Program-made: the position numbers and the translations under genes
NCBI GenBank assembly: GCA_027351005.1
Contig: DAIEJF010000116.1
Span: forward strand, 1-35,085
Reading direction: 5' to 3'
From: Paracoccaceae bacterium
GTDB taxonomy: Bacteria; Pseudomonadota; Alphaproteobacteria; Rhodobacterales; Rhodobacteraceae
Length of the DNA: 35,085 bases
Notes under the pieces: model-generated
What the model was told of the DNA's origin: nothing
The model's database searches: none
What the model saw: only the letters and a program-made list of their open reading frames with translations
Shown here: positions 33,261 to 35,085 of the stretch, in pieces
Numbering within the stretch: position 1 is the stretch's first letter
Layout of the letters: each line of letters begins with the position of its first letter

Positions 33261-33632
33261 ATGCAATACATCACCGACCGCAAGCGCGCCGTAGGACTGG
33301 GCGCCGCCCGCACCGGCACCCACCATCACTGGGCGATGCAGGTCAGCGCAGTCGCGCTGGCCATCCTGGTGCCGCTTTTCGTCTTCACCTTCGGCCATAT
33401 CGTGGGCCACCCCCTGGCCGAGGTGAAGGCCTACTACGCCGATCCGTTCCACGCGCTGGTCGCGGGGCTGACGCTGGTGGTGGGCATGAACCATTTCCGC
33501 GCGGGCGCGCAGACGATGATCGAGGACTACGCCGGCGGGCTGACCCGCAAGGCGCTGGTCATCGGCACGACGTGCCTGGCCTATGCCGTGATGGCGACGG
33601 GCGTCTACGCCCTGATCCGCCTGGCGCTGTAA
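33261..33632 (+). CDS. sdhD: Succinate dehydrogenase hydrophobic membrane anchor subunit
   Basis: A 123-residue, three-helix anchor of complex II. The N-terminal [20 protein letters not shown] is typical of alphaproteobacterial SdhD. The segment [27 protein letters not shown] carries the conserved His/Asp-Tyr near the quinone and heme sites. AAGGAGG is just before the ATG. Nineteen bases before sdhA. Confidence 0.94.
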   Translation: MQYITDRKRAVGLGAARTGTHHHWAMQVSAVALAILVPLFVFTFGHIVGHPLAEVKAYYADPFHALVAGLTLVVGMNHFRAGAQTMIEDYAGGLTRKALVIGTTCLAYAVMATGVYALIRLAL

Positions 33633-33651
33633 GACGACGGAGCATCCGAAG

Positions 33652-35085
33652 ATGGCAGCTTACGAATACGAGACGCATGACTACGACGTGGTCGTGGTGG
33701 GTGCGGGCGGCGCGGGGCTTCGCGCCACGCTGGGCATGGCCGAACAGGGGCTTCGCACCGCCTGCGTGACCAAGGTCTTTCCAACCCGCAGCCACACCGT
33801 GGCCGCGCAGGGCGGCATCGCCGCAAGCCTTGGCAACATGGGGCCGGACAGCTGGCAATGGCACATGTACGACACCGTCAAGGGGTCGGACTGGCTGGGC
33901 GACACCGACGCGATGGAATACCTCGCGCGGTCTGCCCCTGCCGCGGTCTATGAACTGGAACACTACGGCGTGCCCTTCAGCCGCACCGAAGAGGGCAAGA
34001 TCTACCAGCGCCCCTTCGGCGGCCACACCACCGAATACGGCGAAGGCCCGCCCGTGCAGCGCACCTGTGCCGCCGCCGACCGCACCGGCCACGCGATCCT
34101 GCACACGCTCTACGGCCAGTCGCTGAAGCAGAAGGCGGAATTCTTCATCGAATACTTCGCCATCGACCTCATCATCACCGATGGCGCCTGCACCGGCGTG
34201 GTCTGCTGGAAGCTGGATGACGGCACGATCCACGTCTTCAACGCAAAGATGACGGTGCTGGCCACGGGCGGCTATGGCCGTGCCTATTTCAGCGCGACCT
34301 CGGCCCATACCTGCACCGGCGACGGCGGCGGGATGGTGGCGCGCGCGGGCCTGCCGCTGCAGGACATGGAATTCGTGCAGTTCCACCCGACCGGCATCTA
34401 CGGCTCTGGCTGCCTGATCACCGAAGGCGCGCGTGGCGAAGGCGGCTATCTGACCAACGCCAATGGCGAACGGTTCATGGAACGCTACGCCCCGCACTAC
34501 AATGATCTGGCCAGCCGCGACGTGGTCAGCCGGTGCATGACGCTGGAAATCCGCGAGGGTCGCGGCGTGGGGCCGGAAAAGGATCACATCTTCCTGAACC
34601 TGTCGCACCTGCCGCCGGAAACCCTGCATGAACGCCTGCCCGGAATTTCGGAATCGGCGCGCATCTTCGCCGGGGTGGACCTGACGAAGGAACCGATCCC
34701 GGTGCTGCCGACCGTGCACTACAACATGGGCGGCATTCCCACGAACTACTGGGGCGAGGTGCTGAACCCCACCGCCGACAACCCCGATGCCGTGTTCCCC
34801 GGCCTGATGGCCGTGGGCGAGGCCGGCTGCGCCTCGGTTCATGGCGCGAACCGTCTGGGGTCAAACTCGCTGATCGACCTCGTGGTCTTCGGCCGCGCCG
34901 CGGCGATCCGCGCGGGGCAGACCGTGAACCGCGACTCGGCGGTGCCCGCCACCAACAAGGCCGGCGTCGACAAGGCGCTGGACCGGTTCGACGGCCTGCG
35001 CCACGCCAATGGCGCGGTGTCCACCGCAGACCTTCGCCTGCAGATGCAGAAGACCATGCAATCCGACGCCGCCGTCTTCCGCACC
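33652..35085 (+). CDS. sdhA: Succinate dehydrogenase flavoprotein subunit (3' end outside window)
   Basis: FAD-containing catalytic subunit of complex II: it oxidises succinate to fumarate. The first 478 residues of about 600 are present and the frame is open to the window end. The FAD dinucleotide motif is [14 protein letters not shown]; covalent flavin is expected at H48 in [11 protein letters not shown]. The substrate-site segments [42 protein letters not shown] and [18 protein letters not shown] are all present. sdhB is expected next, outside the window. The product of the ethylmalonyl-CoA pathway, succinyl-CoA, reaches this enzyme as succinate. Confidence 0.96.
   Translation, partial: MAAYEYETHDYDVVVVGAGGAGLRATLGMAEQGLRTACVTKVFPTRSHTVAAQGGIAASLGNMGPDSWQWHMYDTVKGSDWLGDTDAMEYLARSAPAAVYELEHYGVPFSRTEEGKIYQRPFGGHTTEYGEGPPVQRTCAAADRTGHAILHTLYGQSLKQKAEFFIEYFAIDLIITDGACTGVVCWKLDDGTIHVFNAKMTVLATGGYGRAYFSATSAHTCTGDGGGMVARAGLPLQDMEFVQFHPTGIYGSGCLITEGARGEGGYLTNANGERFMERYAPHYNDLASRDVVSRCMTLEIREGRGVGPEKDHIFLNLSHLPPETLHERLPGISESARIFAGVDLTKEPIPVLPTVHYNMGGIPTNYWGEVLNPTADNPDAVFPGLMAVGEAGCASVHGANRLGSNSLIDLVVFGRAAAIRAGQTVNRDSAVPATNKAGVDKALDRFDGLRHANGAVSTADLRLQMQKTMQSDAAVFRT

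Overview
The window is GC-rich alphaproteobacterial chromosome, most likely Rhodobacteraceae (Rhodobacter/Paracoccus type). Pointers are the ethylmalonyl-CoA-pathway genes (ecm at the left edge; mcl2, nnrU-like, mch and sdhCDA at the right), a tandem glycine riboswitch on gcvTHP, a complete beta-hydroxyaspartate cycle (BHAC) cluster, a Fe-S photolyase, and a dispersed intergenic element with the core CCCCCGGGATATTTG. No rRNA, tRNA, transposase, phage gene or CRISPR array was seen. Genes are densely packed; the only gene-free stretch over 300 bases (11714-12127) holds a dispersed repeat, a promoter and the riboswitch.

Layout. 1-1335: 3' part of ecm. 1.4-5.9 kb: a DUF6455-like protein, deoD, an aldo/keto reductase, an SDR overlapping a Fe-S photolyase. 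5.9-7.4 kb (minus): an exported protein made of 19 MORN repeats. 7.5-11.7 kb: nadE, wrbA, a small zinc metallopeptidase (minus), gltX. 11.7-16.5 kb: glycine riboswitch and gcvT-gcvH-gcvP. 16.5-21.8 kb: bhcR (minus), divergent from bhcA-bhcB-bhcC-bhcD. 21.9-22.9 kb: a divergent GAPDH-like gene. 23.0-30.1 kb: urate/allantoin catabolism (permease, allA, allE, puuE-uraD fusion on minus; uraH plus; LysR regulator minus; puuD plus). 30.2-35.1 kb: mcl2, nnrU-like, mch, sdhC, sdhD, sdhA (cut by the window end).

The unifying theme is glyoxylate and glycine. Urate breakdown (PuuD, UraH, UraD, PuuE, AllE, AllA) ends in glyoxylate plus urea. The adjacent BHAC turns two glyoxylate into oxaloacetate, with glycine and aspartate as intermediates. 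The glycine cleavage system next door would drain that glycine and is governed by a glycine riboswitch. The ethylmalonyl-CoA pathway (Ecm, Mch, Mcl2) makes glyoxylate and converts malyl-CoA to malate, and SdhCDA takes the C4 products onward. The most notable observations are this co-location of a glyoxylate source with its assimilation cycle, two matching candidate BhcR operator boxes 74 bp apart, a dispersed hairpin element that replaces the Shine-Dalgarno of allA, and a nine-repeat internal duplication in the MORN protein. All functional assignments rest on reading protein motifs and context; no database search was run.
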